Assembly (NCBI GenBank): GCA_028641055.1
Contig: CM054059.1
Coordinates: 112,170,263 to 112,234,262, forward strand
DNA: 64,000 bases
Source of the DNA: Alopecurus myosuroides
Lineage: Eukaryota > Streptophyta > Magnoliopsida > Poales > Poaceae
Reading direction: 5' to 3'
Shown here: positions 33,522-45,614 of the stretch, in pieces
Layout: each line of letters starts with the position of its first letter
How positions within the stretch are numbered: position 1 is the first letter of the stretch
Position numbers and translations under genes: made by a program
The notes under the pieces: model-generated
Seen by the model: the letters and a program-made list of their open reading frames with translations, nothing else
Database searches by the model: none
What the model was told of the DNA's origin: nothing

Positions 33522-34850
33522 TGTTGGGAATATGCCCTAGAGGCAATCATGTATGATGTAATTCCCACTGTATTCATAAAGTTATTGAGTTGTTCTTTGG
33601 TTTGAACATCTGATATATGTCATTGAATATGTGATTCGGCTGTGGAACTATATATTCATGTTGTTCATACTAATTGTCCTTGGTTGTTAAGGTTGTGCTG
33701 GACACACATCCTAGACTAATGTGAGTGTTGGCTGATGACACGGTTCCACTTGTCATGGGCATGGTGATGCCATTCCAACGTTCACGGACTTGGCTAAAGA
33801 GTTTAGCAAGTCGGACTGACCCACATTGAGATGCAACGATCAAGTCGTCATTTGCATGTCTCAATCAATGTAATCCTTAGACCTGAGGTTGTCGCACAAT
33901 CCGAGTTGTGGATCACCGACTTAGGTTCTGTCAAACGTTGTTCTGTGACAAGGCAACTATAAAGGCAGAGTTCGGGTCGAATGAGAAGCAAGCTGCGTGA
34001 TGTGGATAATCAAGATGGGATTTTCCCCTCCAATTGGAGAGATATTCTCTGGGCCCTCTCGAGTGATATGATTCAGGAAGCATGGCCATGCGCGACTCAG
34101 TTAAGTGTTAACTGTGTCGATTGACTAAGAGTTAGTCAGATGAATCACATATCACGGATCGAGAAGAGAGTTGAGCTATTAAAGGGATGACGATAAATCT
34201 CCTATAGTTCGACAAGGTATATCGTGAGGCAAAAGGGACTAAGATGAATATCACATTGAAAGGTATGTCGTCATGACTCAATGGGACTTGGGAGTCGGCA
34301 CGTTCTGCTAGGAGCCGCTACCGATTGATCGATTGAGAGTCGGACTCCAATCGTGTCCAAGTCGCCATGAGCCTGCAGGGTCGCACACTTAAGAGCGGGA
34401 GCAAGTATTGGTTGGGTTGGACCCGAACCGGAAATGGACTGTTTTTGTGAGTCAGACTCACAGAGGGAATGGGCCACAAGTGTTGTGCAGCTCACTACCA
34501 TACGCTATATAAAGAGGGGCGCAGGTTGCCCAGCGGGCACGTTAGTCCACTCTCCCATGCGTTGGGAACCCTAGCCCCACTCAGTCCAGCCGCCGCACCG
34601 GACCTAGCAGTCCGCCGTCGGAGCTCCTCCTCGTACGTGTGGATACCGGCAGAGGTGTTGTACGTTCAGCACTTCGACGTTCGAGGGATTGGATCGGCCG
34701 GACCGGATCGTGGGACTGCACTGCCCCGACGCGCTGCACCGATAATCCGCACCTACGTGTCTAGTGGTAATACTCGTGGTCTTCTACCTCGGCTAGATCT
34801 TGGAAGTACTGCGTAGGAAAAGTTTTCGTTTATCTCTACGCATTCCAACA
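33522..34850 (+). repeat. 5' LTR of the Copia element
   Basis: It begins TGTTGGGAATATGCCC and ends CATTCCAACA, and is 1329 bp long. A TATATAAA box is at 34506-34513, about 340 bases before the end. Confidence 0.95.
34506..34513 (+). promoter_or_regulatory. TATA box in the Copia 5' LTR
   Basis: GCTATATAAAGAGGGG is conserved in both LTRs (the 3' copy is at about 60927-60934). Confidence 0.7.
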
Positions 34851-34851
34851 G

Positions 34852-34863
34852 TGGTATCAGAGC
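34852..34863 (+). promoter_or_regulatory. Primer-binding site, initiator tRNA-Met
   Basis: TGGTATCAGAGC begins one base after the 5' LTR. It is complementary to the 3' end of plant initiator tRNA-Met, the usual primer of Copia elements. Confidence 0.95.
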
Positions 34864-36077
34864 GGTAGCTTCTGGTATTAGACCCAAGATCCGTACATAT
34901 GTGATATGTAGTTAGCGTTAGATGTGATCTAATTGCTGTTTTGGTGGTCGTTCTATGTGATAGATCGGTTTTGTACAAGGTTGATTGGATCAATCGTACT
35001 CGGGGTTAATGGATGATCAGGTTTCCGTGATCATACTGCTAAGGTCGTGAAACAACATACCCCTACCGGTTGGTTTCCGCCATCGGGGTATACCGTGACA
35101 CATAAATCCAGTTGCGGTGATCGAAGATCAAAGAGTTTGGTCGAATCGGAATACGGATCAGATTCTGGTAAAATCGTTTTATCCGATGAAGAAATCCATG
35201 ATCGGAATGCAGATGAGATCTGCGTTTTCCGAAATCGTAGCGCCTTAGATGTCGTTGCGAGTTCACAACGCCGGTAGATATCGTATCTATGCATAACTTG
35301 TTTTCGCAGGAAGTTGTGAATGGTATGGCTTATGTGCATGCGATGTGTGTAATCCATAGATGATCTGCGTATCATGTTTTTTGTCAGCCGGCTGGAGCCT
35401 AGGTGCTGGCATTTTATTGTATACCGGCCTGCGTGTCGGATTCTCTATGTAATCTTTGATTTACTAGCTAGTGTAGCTTGTTGGAGAACCCGGTGGCATG
35501 CAAGTCGATGTACAAGTCGGCTACATGGAGTAAGATGGCACGTGACAAGAGTTGGCACGAGTCGACTTACAAGCTTTGTGGAGATGGAGATCACCATGAA
35601 GAGAGCCATACCATTTCACATTATAATTGCTTTATTTGTGTCATTGTTATGTCTCTATTTACCTCTATTTAGATAGTTGGTAGATTCTTTAATCCCTCAA
35701 AGAAGGTCTAGTCGGTCGCCCCGCCAGTGCTGCACCATCACAAGTCGTACATTCTTGGTAGTGGGCTCATAAAATTGAGGTGCTACCAATTCTTTCCGGT
35801 TAGGTGGGTTTGAGTCGGACTCTTACAAGCAGAAGCACTTGGTAATCTAGACGAGTCCATCACAACGGTTGTGGGGCTCGGGGCGAGGTAGGTTGGGAGC
35901 CGGGGCATGTGATGTCACCCAACTAACAGGAGTCGTATAGAGATACGATTGGCAAGGTGTTGCCTACCTAGATCACTTGACGGCTAGCGGTGATGCTAAA
36001 GCTCACTAGTCGGCTTGCTTATTTAGAATCTTGAATCACTTAGCAACCATCGGAGGGGTGTTGGTTCTAGTGGGAGC
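34864..36077 (+). other. Copia untranslated leader, first part
   Basis: The leader is non-coding and contains ORFs only by chance. It continues after the Gypsy insertion at 55920 up to the gag ATG at 55996, where CTGTTGTAG just upstream looks like a splice acceptor. Confidence 0.6.
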
Positions 36078-36082
36078 ATAAG
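36078..36082 (+). other. Target-site copy ATAAG, left side of the Gypsy insertion
   Basis: ATAAG precedes the LTR at 36083. It recurs at 55915-55919 after the other LTR, and once more at 40525-40529 in the rearranged copy. Confidence 0.9.
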
Positions 36083-39000
36083 TGTCACACCCGGACTTCT
36101 AGAGGATACTCGCAGTTCCGTTGAACAGTAGTTGATTGGATTACGGGGCTTACCGGCACCTGCATCTCTTACGAGTAGGCCAACACACGTATGTGTGACA
36201 ACCAACCCCTACTGTTCATCGTCTACGTAAACCATCCCATAGAAATCAGGATACTACCATTGACGTACTTCATACCATACACACATGGTACGTCAACGGC
36301 TTTTAACAGAATGATAACACAACATATCTCTAAGACACAAATAAATAGAAATAAGTTGCAAATAGCTCTCACTAGAGCAGAGATAGCAAATACAATCATC
36401 CAGAGGACACATGTCCCAACATATCATCATTACATCTCAGCGGAAGCATTCAAAGGGTCTGAGTACAGACAAAATCCAAATAGGCTTAAGAAGCCGGGAA
36501 TGAAAAGGAAAACGGAGCCCATCCACGATGTCTCGGATCCTGCCCGGGCCCGCTATCTACTCGTCAGAAGCCTCGTCAAACTCCACGTAGTAGCCGTCAC
36601 GGGGATCCTCGTAAGCGTAGTCTGCGGAAACCACAGCCCCAAAGGGGTCAGTACATAAACGTACTGGCAAGCAAGACTCACAGTTCACCAAAGTGTAACC
36701 CGTCAACACCAAGCACTGATGCTTTGGGTTCAACGGAAGAAAGGGTGATACAAAAGATGCGGCAGCTGGTTGCACTAACCAACTACAGAACATGATACAA
36801 CTTCCGGCTAACAGAAAGGGGATAAGATAGCGTATCGTAACCAACTATAACTAGCTCCAAACAAACCCATCCTGGATCTCGCCCCTTATCCAAAGAAGCA
36901 ACCCGAGGATAACTCACACCGTTGGATTAATGATGGGTCAAGTTATTGTGTCAATAAGGCTATTACTAGTCAAGTGATCGTTAGTTAGGTGTAAGTTGTT
37001 CTGAGTACTTGTTAGCCAGTACTTTCACCAAGTTAACCATAACCGCGGAAAACACGGCTTCTCGAGAAGATTTATCCCTGCAGGGGTGCACCAATTTGGC
37101 CGTACACGTAAGAATATCCCGCCAGACGGTAATCAAACCCACCAAGCGAGGCACTCTACACAACTCAACTCTTCTTCGCATCAAGCCCAAAGAACCCCGT
37201 GCAGTGAGCGCACGGCTAATCAAGCCCCACGAAGAAAAGGGGACCCTCATAGCACTCTAAGAACATGTCTCCCTAAATGCCGACTACAAAAGTTCCACCC
37301 TGGCCTCAGGTTCGTACCTGCATATGCGTGCGGCAAATGGAAAACCCGAACTAAATGAGGCGATTTGGACGAGATGCGAATCGAATCAAATTGAGGGGGG
37401 CGCCCATACACGCTTCCCACATGCGGATAGTGCGCTCATCATGGATCAGTAGACAAGACCCTTTTCCTAATTAGGGTCGACACTAGCAGGCCTCAAAACC
37501 ACGCCGGGCCTCCTGCCGGTGCCTTATCCGCAAATTATTATTACCTCAAATTAACAGGTTGTTGTTTAACATCGAGCCCCAGAACATAATAGAAATATAG
37601 TAACAGAAAGTAACGGGTAACAGACTCGAGCAAAAACAACCCTAAGCATGCTAGTAAGACACGGGCCCAAGCAACGGGGTTATAGGAGTGGAGGTGAGGC
37701 AATATCAGGGTTCAGGGTATCATGTGATAGGTTCGTTACAGAAACAACTATTCATAGGGCTAGCAGAAATAGACAACGGAAAGTATCGGTAACCAATGTT
37801 GATAGGAACACAATGGTTCATGTGAGTGATAACTTGCCTGCAAACTCAGCAGCCTGGTACTGAGCTAGATCCTCAGAAGGGGTGTCGTAAGTATCGTCTG
37901 TCTCAACGTTGTCGTCTATCCGAGAAGAAGCAAACAAACAATGCAGAAAGATAAACAATCAATAACATGGCATAGTGCACAATCATGGGATGATGCATGT
38001 CAATTTAATGGATGCATCAAAATAAACTAGTTGACATGGTAACACAATTTAATTGGACCCATATGCAATTTGGGTTGCATATGAAAAGCCCATGAATTAT
38101 GGTTGGAATATTTGTTTTCCAAGTAATCAATAGGTGATAGTGGATTAGTATGATGCATGGATGAGGAAAACAACAAAAGAACAACAATAGGAAATTTTTT
38201 AAAATAGGGTTTACCAAGTTTGGAATTTTATTGCTTAAGTTAATAAATTTTGGTTCCTTAAAGGTGTTACCCAAGGATTTGTTGTTTTCAGCAATTTAAA
38301 TTGTTCAAAACAAATAACCAAGTTCATATTTGGAAAGAGCACAAAATTTTAGGTGGATTACATGTTTCAAATATTGAAAAAGGAATTAGAATGATTTAAT
38401 TATGAATTAAACAAGTTTAAACAAGATTTAAATGAATTTAAAACAAGTTTGAATATTATTTGAATTTTATTTGTTCAAAACATAAATTCAAATTCATATA
38501 TGAAAAGTTTATGTTTTTCTGGTTTGAAAACATATGTCACATGTTCAAAAATAATTTAATTTGAACAAGTTATGAATTTAGCAAACTTAAATGATATAAA
38601 CAAGGTTTAAATTATTTAAGCAATTTTAATTATTCAAAACATGAAACAAAATTTATATCTGAAAAGGTGGTTTGAAATAGCATGGAAAACATATTTTATT
38701 TGCATTATTTGGATTAAGTATGAATTAGTTATGCAATTTATCAACTTACAAATGAATTGTTTGAATTTGAATTTTGATTGCATTTGGAATATCCAAAACA
38801 GATTACAAATAGTTTAAATAGATAGATAATTTAATGTGGATCAACAAACATATTTTACTTTTATTAATTGGATTTATAAAATGAAAGTTATTTGCATTTT
38901 AAAGTAGAGGACCATTCTGTAAATTAAAAGGGACTTGTTTTAAAAAGAAAAATGCTGAAAACTTTTTATACCGCACAGCTAGCTACCCCAGGGCACTGCC

Positions 39001-40524
39001 AATGGGCCCTGGGCCAGCGTGGCATGCATGCGTGGCAGCTGTGCCACACAGCAGCTGACAGGGGGGGCCACCCTGTCAGCGCGCTGCGCAAAAATGGTGG
39101 TTTTATTCGCGGAAGCCAGGGTTCGAACCCAGGCCCTCCGCGCTCGCTTGCACGCGCTGTTGCCACTATGGTGCTCGTTCAGATCTTGACAGATAAGGGG
39201 ACGCGTACAGGTTATAGTTCATCTTCGCTTATCTGAATTTTTAACAGCGCGCTTGACTGAACCCCGACAGTGAAACGACGGTGGACGGCGGCGATCGACG
39301 CTGCCGTGCTGCGGTGGTGCGTTGGTGTTGGATGCGTGCGTGCCCATGTTGCGATTCAGAGGGAACAGAGGTGAGTTGGAGGGCACGGTGGGCTCACCGG
39401 CGATGGAGACGTGGCAGAGGCCCGAGGAAGACGGTGGCCGGCGACAGCGACGTGCTTGGCGGCGGCGTTGTGGACTTCCTCCGCGGCTGCTGTGGTGTTG
39501 ACGACGACGAGGGAGATGTGGTGAGCTCGTTCCCGCGGTCAGCGAGGGGGATGGGGTACAGGAACGGCGGCGGCGTCCATGGTTTCAGAAGCGGCGCTAC
39601 GGTGGCGGTGGCAGAGAGGGGATCGGCAGCGAGAGAGAGGGAAATGGCGGCGGCGCGAGGTAGGTAGGGGGTAGGGGTAGCTAGGGCATGCGCAGGGGGT
39701 CTAGGGTGGATTTTATAGAGGGCTAGGGCAAGGATCGGCCGTCGGAGAGGTGCTGTGCCGCCGTGGCATAGCCGGATGTGCCGCCGTACAGGAAACAGAA
39801 GGAGGGGAGCGAGGGCGAACCGGTATCGGGCCAGGGGGAAGGAGGAAAGAAGTGGGCTGGGCTGCCCACTGCCCCTGGCGCTCGTTTTTTCTTTTTTTTT
39901 TAAATTTTTCTCCTTCTGTTTTTTTTTTTGCAGAAATGGAAAATGGAAGAAAATGAGGGTTTTAGAGTTAGGAAAATTTTAGAAAAAATTTGGGTGAGTT
40001 ATTTAGGTCATCAACAAACACTTGCCACTTTCTGTTTTCCAAAATTACAAAAATAACTTGCTGTTTGCAACTGGGTTCAAATTTGAATTAATTTGGTTAT
40101 TGATTGATTTATTAAAACAAGAATTTAATTAGGGTGAACATATGGTTTAAAAGGAAACAAGTGACTAGAATGTTTTGGTAATTTTCATATTTTCAACTTG
40201 GGTGTTGTTTGTAAAATGTATTTGAATTTTTGAATTCAAATTGGAATTAATTGATTGATTAAAGCCACCATTTTAATAGTTGAACATTATGGAATAAAAT
40301 GGAAATAAATGGTTGTTTTTATTTGAACTTTTTATTTAAAAGGTTGTAACAGAGCAAGTATGAAATAAATGTTTGAATAAAGTTTGAATTTGAATTGTGA
40401 AAACAGAGAAAAACAGATGCAAACAAAAGAAAACAAAGCAATGAGTATGATGACATGATGCAAAACTTTAATTAAACAAGAAACAAACATGCTAGGGGTG
40501 GTTTTTCATACTTGGGATGTTACA
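36083..40524 (-). repeat. 3' LTR of the Gypsy element
   Basis: On the minus strand it starts TGTAACATCCC (40524) and ends GGGTGTGACA (36083). A CTATAAAA box (39711-39718) sits before a GC-rich leader. It carries an ATAAG on each side, but the right-hand one (40525-40529) is Copia sequence duplicated with it, not the original partner. Confidence 0.92.
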
Positions 40525-41281
40525 ATAAGTATTAAAGCGTTTAATATGCCTGCTCTTTTATGAATACATGTCTTAAGTGTTTTGCGTATTTTCTGTTGTA
40601 GATCAATGGCACCTAGCAACCTTCCTCAGTTGTCCGCGTTTGCGTTGAGGTCAATCCTAGAGAAAGATAAGCTTAATGGAACTGATTTCACCAACTGGTA
40701 TCGTAATCTGAGGATAGTCCTCAAGCATGACAAGAAAGAACATGTTCTAGAAACTCCACTTCCAGAAGAGCCAGATGACGATGCGACTGTCGCAGTCACG
40801 AATGCCTACCGTAAGACTAGAGATGAGTCTACGGAAATTAGCTGTCTTATGCTTGCACACATGGAAACGGACTTGCAGCAGCAGTTCGAAAATGTTGAGG
40901 CCTACGATATGATCGAAAGCCTCAAAAGTATGTTCCAGGCTCAGGCAAATACCGAGAGGTATCAAGTCTCTCAAGCTTTGCTGGGCTGTAAGCTGAAAGA
41001 TGGCGATCCACTGAGTCCGCATGTAATCAAGATGATTGGTTACATTCAGTCTCTGGATCGGCTGGGCGTCCCAATTAACGAAGAGTTCGCTACTGATATA
41101 ATTCTGAACTCTCTTCCTAGTGCGTATGGTTCGTTCATCTCGAACTACCATATGCATGGTATGGATAAGAGTATGACTGAATTACATGGGATGCTCAAAA
41201 CGGCAGAGGCTGATATTAAGAAAGGCGCCAGTCAAGTGTTGATGGTGCAGAATAAGGCTAAGTTCAAGAAGAGTTCTTGGA
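40525..41281 (+). pseudogene. Second, partial copy of Copia leader and gag
   Basis: The ATAAG target copy, leader and gag from the ATG at 40606 to about 41281 are nearly identical to 55915-56671 (four differences seen by eye in about 756 bases). The copy stops within the Lys/Ser-rich region (FKKSSW) and continues directly into the Gypsy integrase on the other strand. It encodes the gag N-terminal domain (TNWYRNLRIVLKHDKKEHVL) but no zinc knuckle or pol. It is the product of a local duplication, not of an independent insertion. Confidence 0.9.
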
Positions 41282-44200
41282 AAACCAGTAACGAAGTCCA
41301 TTTCAATCATGTCCCACTTCCACTCAGGGATTTTCAGAGGTTGGAGTAGACCGGCTGTTTTCTGATGGACTGCCTTAACACGTTGACAAACGTCGCATTC
41401 AGAAACGTATTGAGCAATTTCACGTTTCATGCCAGGCCACCAATACAGTGTCTTAAGATCCTGGTACATCTTTGTACTTCCAGGGTGGATGGAGAGAGGA
41501 GTTTCATGAGCCTCCTTGAGAATGATATCTTTGAGACTTTGAACTTGAGGAACTGCAATGCGTCCTTCAAAGAACACAGTTCCCTTGTCATCAATTGAGA
41601 AGGACTTGAATTTCTCCTTGCCTTCTTTGATGTGTTCTACCATCTTCTTGATTTCAGCATCACGAAGTTGTTCAGAACGAATCTTGTCCTCGAGAGTTGG
41701 ACTGGCTATCAAGCTAGCAAGATAGCCTTGAGGAACAAGACCAAGGTTCGACTTCTGGAATTCTTCATGAAGTGGAGGTTGGCTTTCCATGATCATGAGA
41801 TTATTGCAATACGACTTGCGACTGAGAGCATCGGCCATAACATTAGCCTTGCCTGGAGTGTAAGAAATGGTGAGATCAAAGTCTTTAATCTTTTCAATCC
41901 ATCTCCTTTGTCTGAGGTTTAGATCTGGTTGAGTGAAGATGTATTTCAGACTCTTATGATCGGAAAAGATTTCAGTGCGATTACCCAACAAGTATTGCCT
42001 CCATTTCTTGAGGGCAAACACAACTGCTGCAAGTTCTAGGTCATGTGTGGGATAGTTTTGCTCATGTGCATTCAACTGACGTGAAGCATAAGCCACAACT
42101 TGACGTTCTTGCATAAGAACTGCACCTAGACCTTGGAGAGATGCATCGCAGAATATCTGGAAAGGTTTGGTAGTATCTGGGCCAACCAGAACTGGTGTAG
42201 AAGTGAGTTTAGTCTTCAGGACATTGAAACTTTCATCACATTGTGGAGACCAAACGAACTTCTTGTCCTTCTTTGTGAGATCAGTGAGAGGTTTGGCAAT
42301 CTTGGAAAAGTTTTGGACGAACCGACGGCAATAGCTAGCCAAGCCAAGAAAGCTTCTTACTTGCTTCACCGTCTTAGGAGGTTTCCAGTCAACAATTGCT
42401 TTAACCTTTTCTGGATCAATGGCTATGCCCTTGGCAGAGATGATATGACCAAGGTAAGCAACTTCTGGAATCCAGAACTCACATTTGGAGAACTTGGCAT
42501 AAAGACGATGCTCGCGAAGTTTCATGAGAGTGAGACGAAGATGTTCTCCATGCTCTTCCTCGGATTTGGAGTAGACTAGAATGTCATCAAGATATACCAC
42601 AACGAACTTGTCGAGGTATTCATGGAAGACATAATTCATGAGTCTAGAGAATGTCGCCGGTGCATTGGTGAGACCAAAGGACATGACGGTGTATTCATAT
42701 ATACCGTACCGAGTGGTGAAAGTTGTTTTTGGAATATCTTCCTTCCCGATCTTTATTTGATGGTAACCCATCCTCAAGTCCAACTTGGAGAATATTGAGG
42801 CTCCAGCAAGTTGATCAAAAATATCATCGATACGAGGGATTGGATACTTGTTTTTTATGGTTTTCTCGTTAAGAGGACGATAGTCAACCACGAGTCTCTT
42901 TGTTTGATCCTTCTTTGCAACGAACAGAGTTGGGCAACCCCAAGCCGAAGAACTAGGTTGAATGTAACCTTTCTCCATGTACATATCGATTTGCTCCTTT
43001 AACAGTTCCAGTTCAGGAGGAGCTATCTTGTATGGATGCTTAGAGATTGGAGCAGTACCTGGTTCAAGCTCGATCACGAACTCAACTGCTCTTTCCGGAG
43101 GCATCCCTGGCAACTCTTCTGGAAAGACGTCAGGGAATTCACAAACCACCGGAACATTTTCGAGTAGAGGTAGAGGTTTAGCATCGAGGGTGAACAGCTG
43201 AACAGAACTTGATTCATTTGGAGAATAGACTATCTGGCCAGAAGGGTGGAACAGAGTTATTGACTTCTGAGCACAGTCAATTTTTGCTTTATTGGCCTTC
43301 AACCAATCCATACCAAGAATTACATCAATGTCAGAATTTCCCAGCAACATGAGTGAAGCAAGGAAAATGTGGCCTCCAATTAGGATTTGATTATCCTTAC
43401 TTATCTTGGAAGTCAACATTTGAGATCCCGGTGAGTGAACAGTGATTTGATTGCTTAGTGGAACCACCATTAGGTTGTTTGTTGCGGCAAAAATCTTTGA
43501 CACAAAAGAATGCGATGCTCCTGTATCAAACAACACTTTAGCTGGAAAAGAGTTTACGGGTAATATACCGAGAACGACGTCAGCAGCTTCCTCAGCTTTG
43601 TCGGCCTTGATATGATTCACTCTTGCGGTCCTCCCGACAGGCCTGTTGTTGGAGTTGAAGGCTTTAGCCGGGGGAGCACGCACCATTGCCTGGTTTGTGT
43701 TGGGACGAGGTGGTGGTGGAGGTAGCTGCCTCTGAGTGCACTTGTCAGCGTAATGCCCCGTCTGCTTGCATTTGTAGCAAGTGACGACACGAGGTGCATC
43801 TGGCCTTGGCTGCCCCATTGCAAACCTCTGACCCTGCATCTGAGATGGGTTGGGTGGGCGGGGAGCGAAGCCTGGAGAAGCTTGGGCGTATGGAGCCCGA
43901 GTGACAGCACCATTTGGCACCCAAATTTGGCGCTTCTGCGGAGGGGTGGTCATGTTGGAGGAGGAACCACCCTCACGCGAGTGCTTTCGAGACTCCTCGA
44001 ACGCCTTGCGCCCATTTTCTTCATTGAGCGCGGTGTTCACGAGCTCCTCGAAGTCTTTGGCCTTGATGTTGGTGAGGGCGTACTTGAGTTCCGGGTTAAA
44101 ACGGAACCTTGCCATCTTCTTAGCCTCAGTGGACACCTCATCACCAGCGTAACGAGCGAGACGATTGAACTCGTTCTGATAGCCAATGACGTCCAGCTTG

Positions 44201-44531
44201 CCTTGCTTGAGATAGCAAAACTCTTCACGCATCCTTTCCATGAGACCATCTGGGATGTGGTGCTTCAGGATGGCATCCTTGAAACAACCCCAGGTGATTG
44301 GGTATCCAGCCCTCATGGTCTGGTAGTTCTCCCACCAGGTAACTGCCTGACCCTTCAGTAGGTAGGAGGCATACTTGACCTTGTCTTCCTCAGCAACGTG
44401 AGCAATGTCCAGAGCCCTGGCCATCTCACGGATCCAGTCATCAGCATCCAGAGGCTCGCGTGTTGCCACGAAAGCTCTTGGGCCCAGACTCAGAAACTCC
44501 TTGATAGTGACTCGTGGAGCGTTCTGGTTGT
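41281..44531 (-). pseudogene. Gypsy gag-pol, main part, truncated in integrase
   Basis: Reading downward from 44531 the frame is open throughout. Domains in order: gag ([18 protein letters not shown]), zinc knuckle [14 protein letters not shown] (about 43777-43736), aspartic protease [13 protein letters not shown] (about 43530), reverse transcriptase with RMGYHQIKI and YLDDILVYS (about 42600-42570), RNase H ([26 protein letters not shown]), and the integrase zinc domain (H-x-H ... CDVCQRV), ending just after the first catalytic Asp ([12 protein letters not shown]). At about 41281 it runs into antisense Copia gag and stops at 41182. The first part of gag lies beyond the inserted element (49914-49806). 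Proper fusion of gag and pol in one frame fits this lineage. No stop is seen, so the lesions are only the insertion and the truncation. Confidence 0.92.
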
Positions 44532-45137
44532 TGTAACACCCGGGGTTTTCCCCAATTTGTTTTGTTGTTTTCTTTTTGCATCATCATGCATTTAAAAGTT
44601 GCACCCTGTTTAAAAATTCATCAACTCTTATTTTCTAAAATTCGTTTAATTGATTAATCAATTTTTATTAGAACCGAAACGATCTCTGAAAAATAATAAA
44701 GCAAACCCAAAAAAAAATTAGAGTTGTGAGAGAGAGAGAGCCCAGCCTGGCCAATTTTCGGCCCAGCTAACCAAACCGGCAGCTCAACCAGCCCCACCGA
44801 ATCCCTCCCCACAAACCCTAACTTTTCTTCTCTCCCTCGCAGAAGACCCCCCGCCGTTTCTTGTTTTGCGTTCAGGTCCCTCCACCACCTGCCAGGGAAC
44901 TCACGCACCCGACCAGAACCAACTCACGCACACCGCACGGAAGGGAAAAAAAAATCGATCGATCGATCGAAGCCCCGTCGCCTGCGTCTCCTTCCTCCTG
45001 CGATCCCGTCCCCGACCTCTCCCCCTCGAGCCCAGCTCGCCTCCCTTCCCGGCCAGGAGGCCAAGCTCCGTCGCCCCTCACCCTCGCCCCGTGCCCCTGC
45101 CCTGGCCGCGAACGCGTCCCGCGCGCGAGGCGTCACA
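44532..45137 (+). repeat. 5' LTR of the non-autonomous element, internally deleted
   Basis: It is 606 bp long. It matches 45615-46217 and then jumps to the last bases of LTR two. The break is at a GGCG shared by both ends of the missing segment (46213-46217 and 49792-49795). Confidence 0.92.
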
Positions 45138-45614
45138 AATGGTATCAGAGCCTTGGTTCCGATTCCCGATATTGTTTCGATACGAATGGTTACCGAAGCA
45201 ACGGGTTCGCAAAGCCTGTAGGATAACCTCGCTAACGGTCGTTGTTTCTAGAATGTCAAAAACTATTTCTGCTAAACTATTTTGGAAAACATCTCAATAG
45301 GATTCTTGTTTTCTCCCTAACTCTATTCTTTTTCCCCTCCCATCTTATTTGTTTTGGAGTCTTTCCCCCTTGTCTATCTTTCCAAGTCCTAGGATCCTAC
45401 GTGGGTGGACGTTTTCTGAGCCTTTAACCTAATAGGTTCGATCATCGGAAGATTCCTGGTGGAAGAACATCGTCATCAGCCCGAGCAAGAATCTCTTGTT
45501 AGTGGTGTCGAGGAGATCAGTTGGAAGCATGAAGAATCGTTAGTCGAACTTCTTTCCCCTCCCGGGTTAGCAGGTGGATTGCGAGGGCGCAATCCCCTTG
45601 TTAGTGGTGTCGGC
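45138..45614 (+). other. Short interior of the non-autonomous element
   Basis: It contains the primer site TGGTATCAGAGCC (45140-45152), a CT-rich stretch and two copies of TTGTTAGTGGTGTCG (about 45495 and 45598). No gag or pol. Confidence 0.8.

Noticed and set aside
34852..34863. tRNA-Met-like sequences at 34852, 45140 and 51461
   Set aside because: They are 12-15 base primer-binding sites beside LTRs, not tRNA genes.
39110..39145. tRNA-like GGTTCGAACCC (T-arm / pol III B-box-like), also at about 54510
   Set aside because: It is a short palindrome in an LTR; no A box, anticodon arm or full cloverleaf can be drawn around it.
39281..39667. 128-codon Gly/Arg-rich ORF (repeated at 54673-55059)
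   Set aside because: It is inside the Gypsy LTR on the strand opposite to transcription, in GC-rich leader sequence; identical context in both LTRs explains its duplication.
40747..41157. 136-codon minus-strand ORF, repeated at 56137-56547
   Set aside because: It is the antisense shadow of Copia gag; duplication follows from the duplicated gag.
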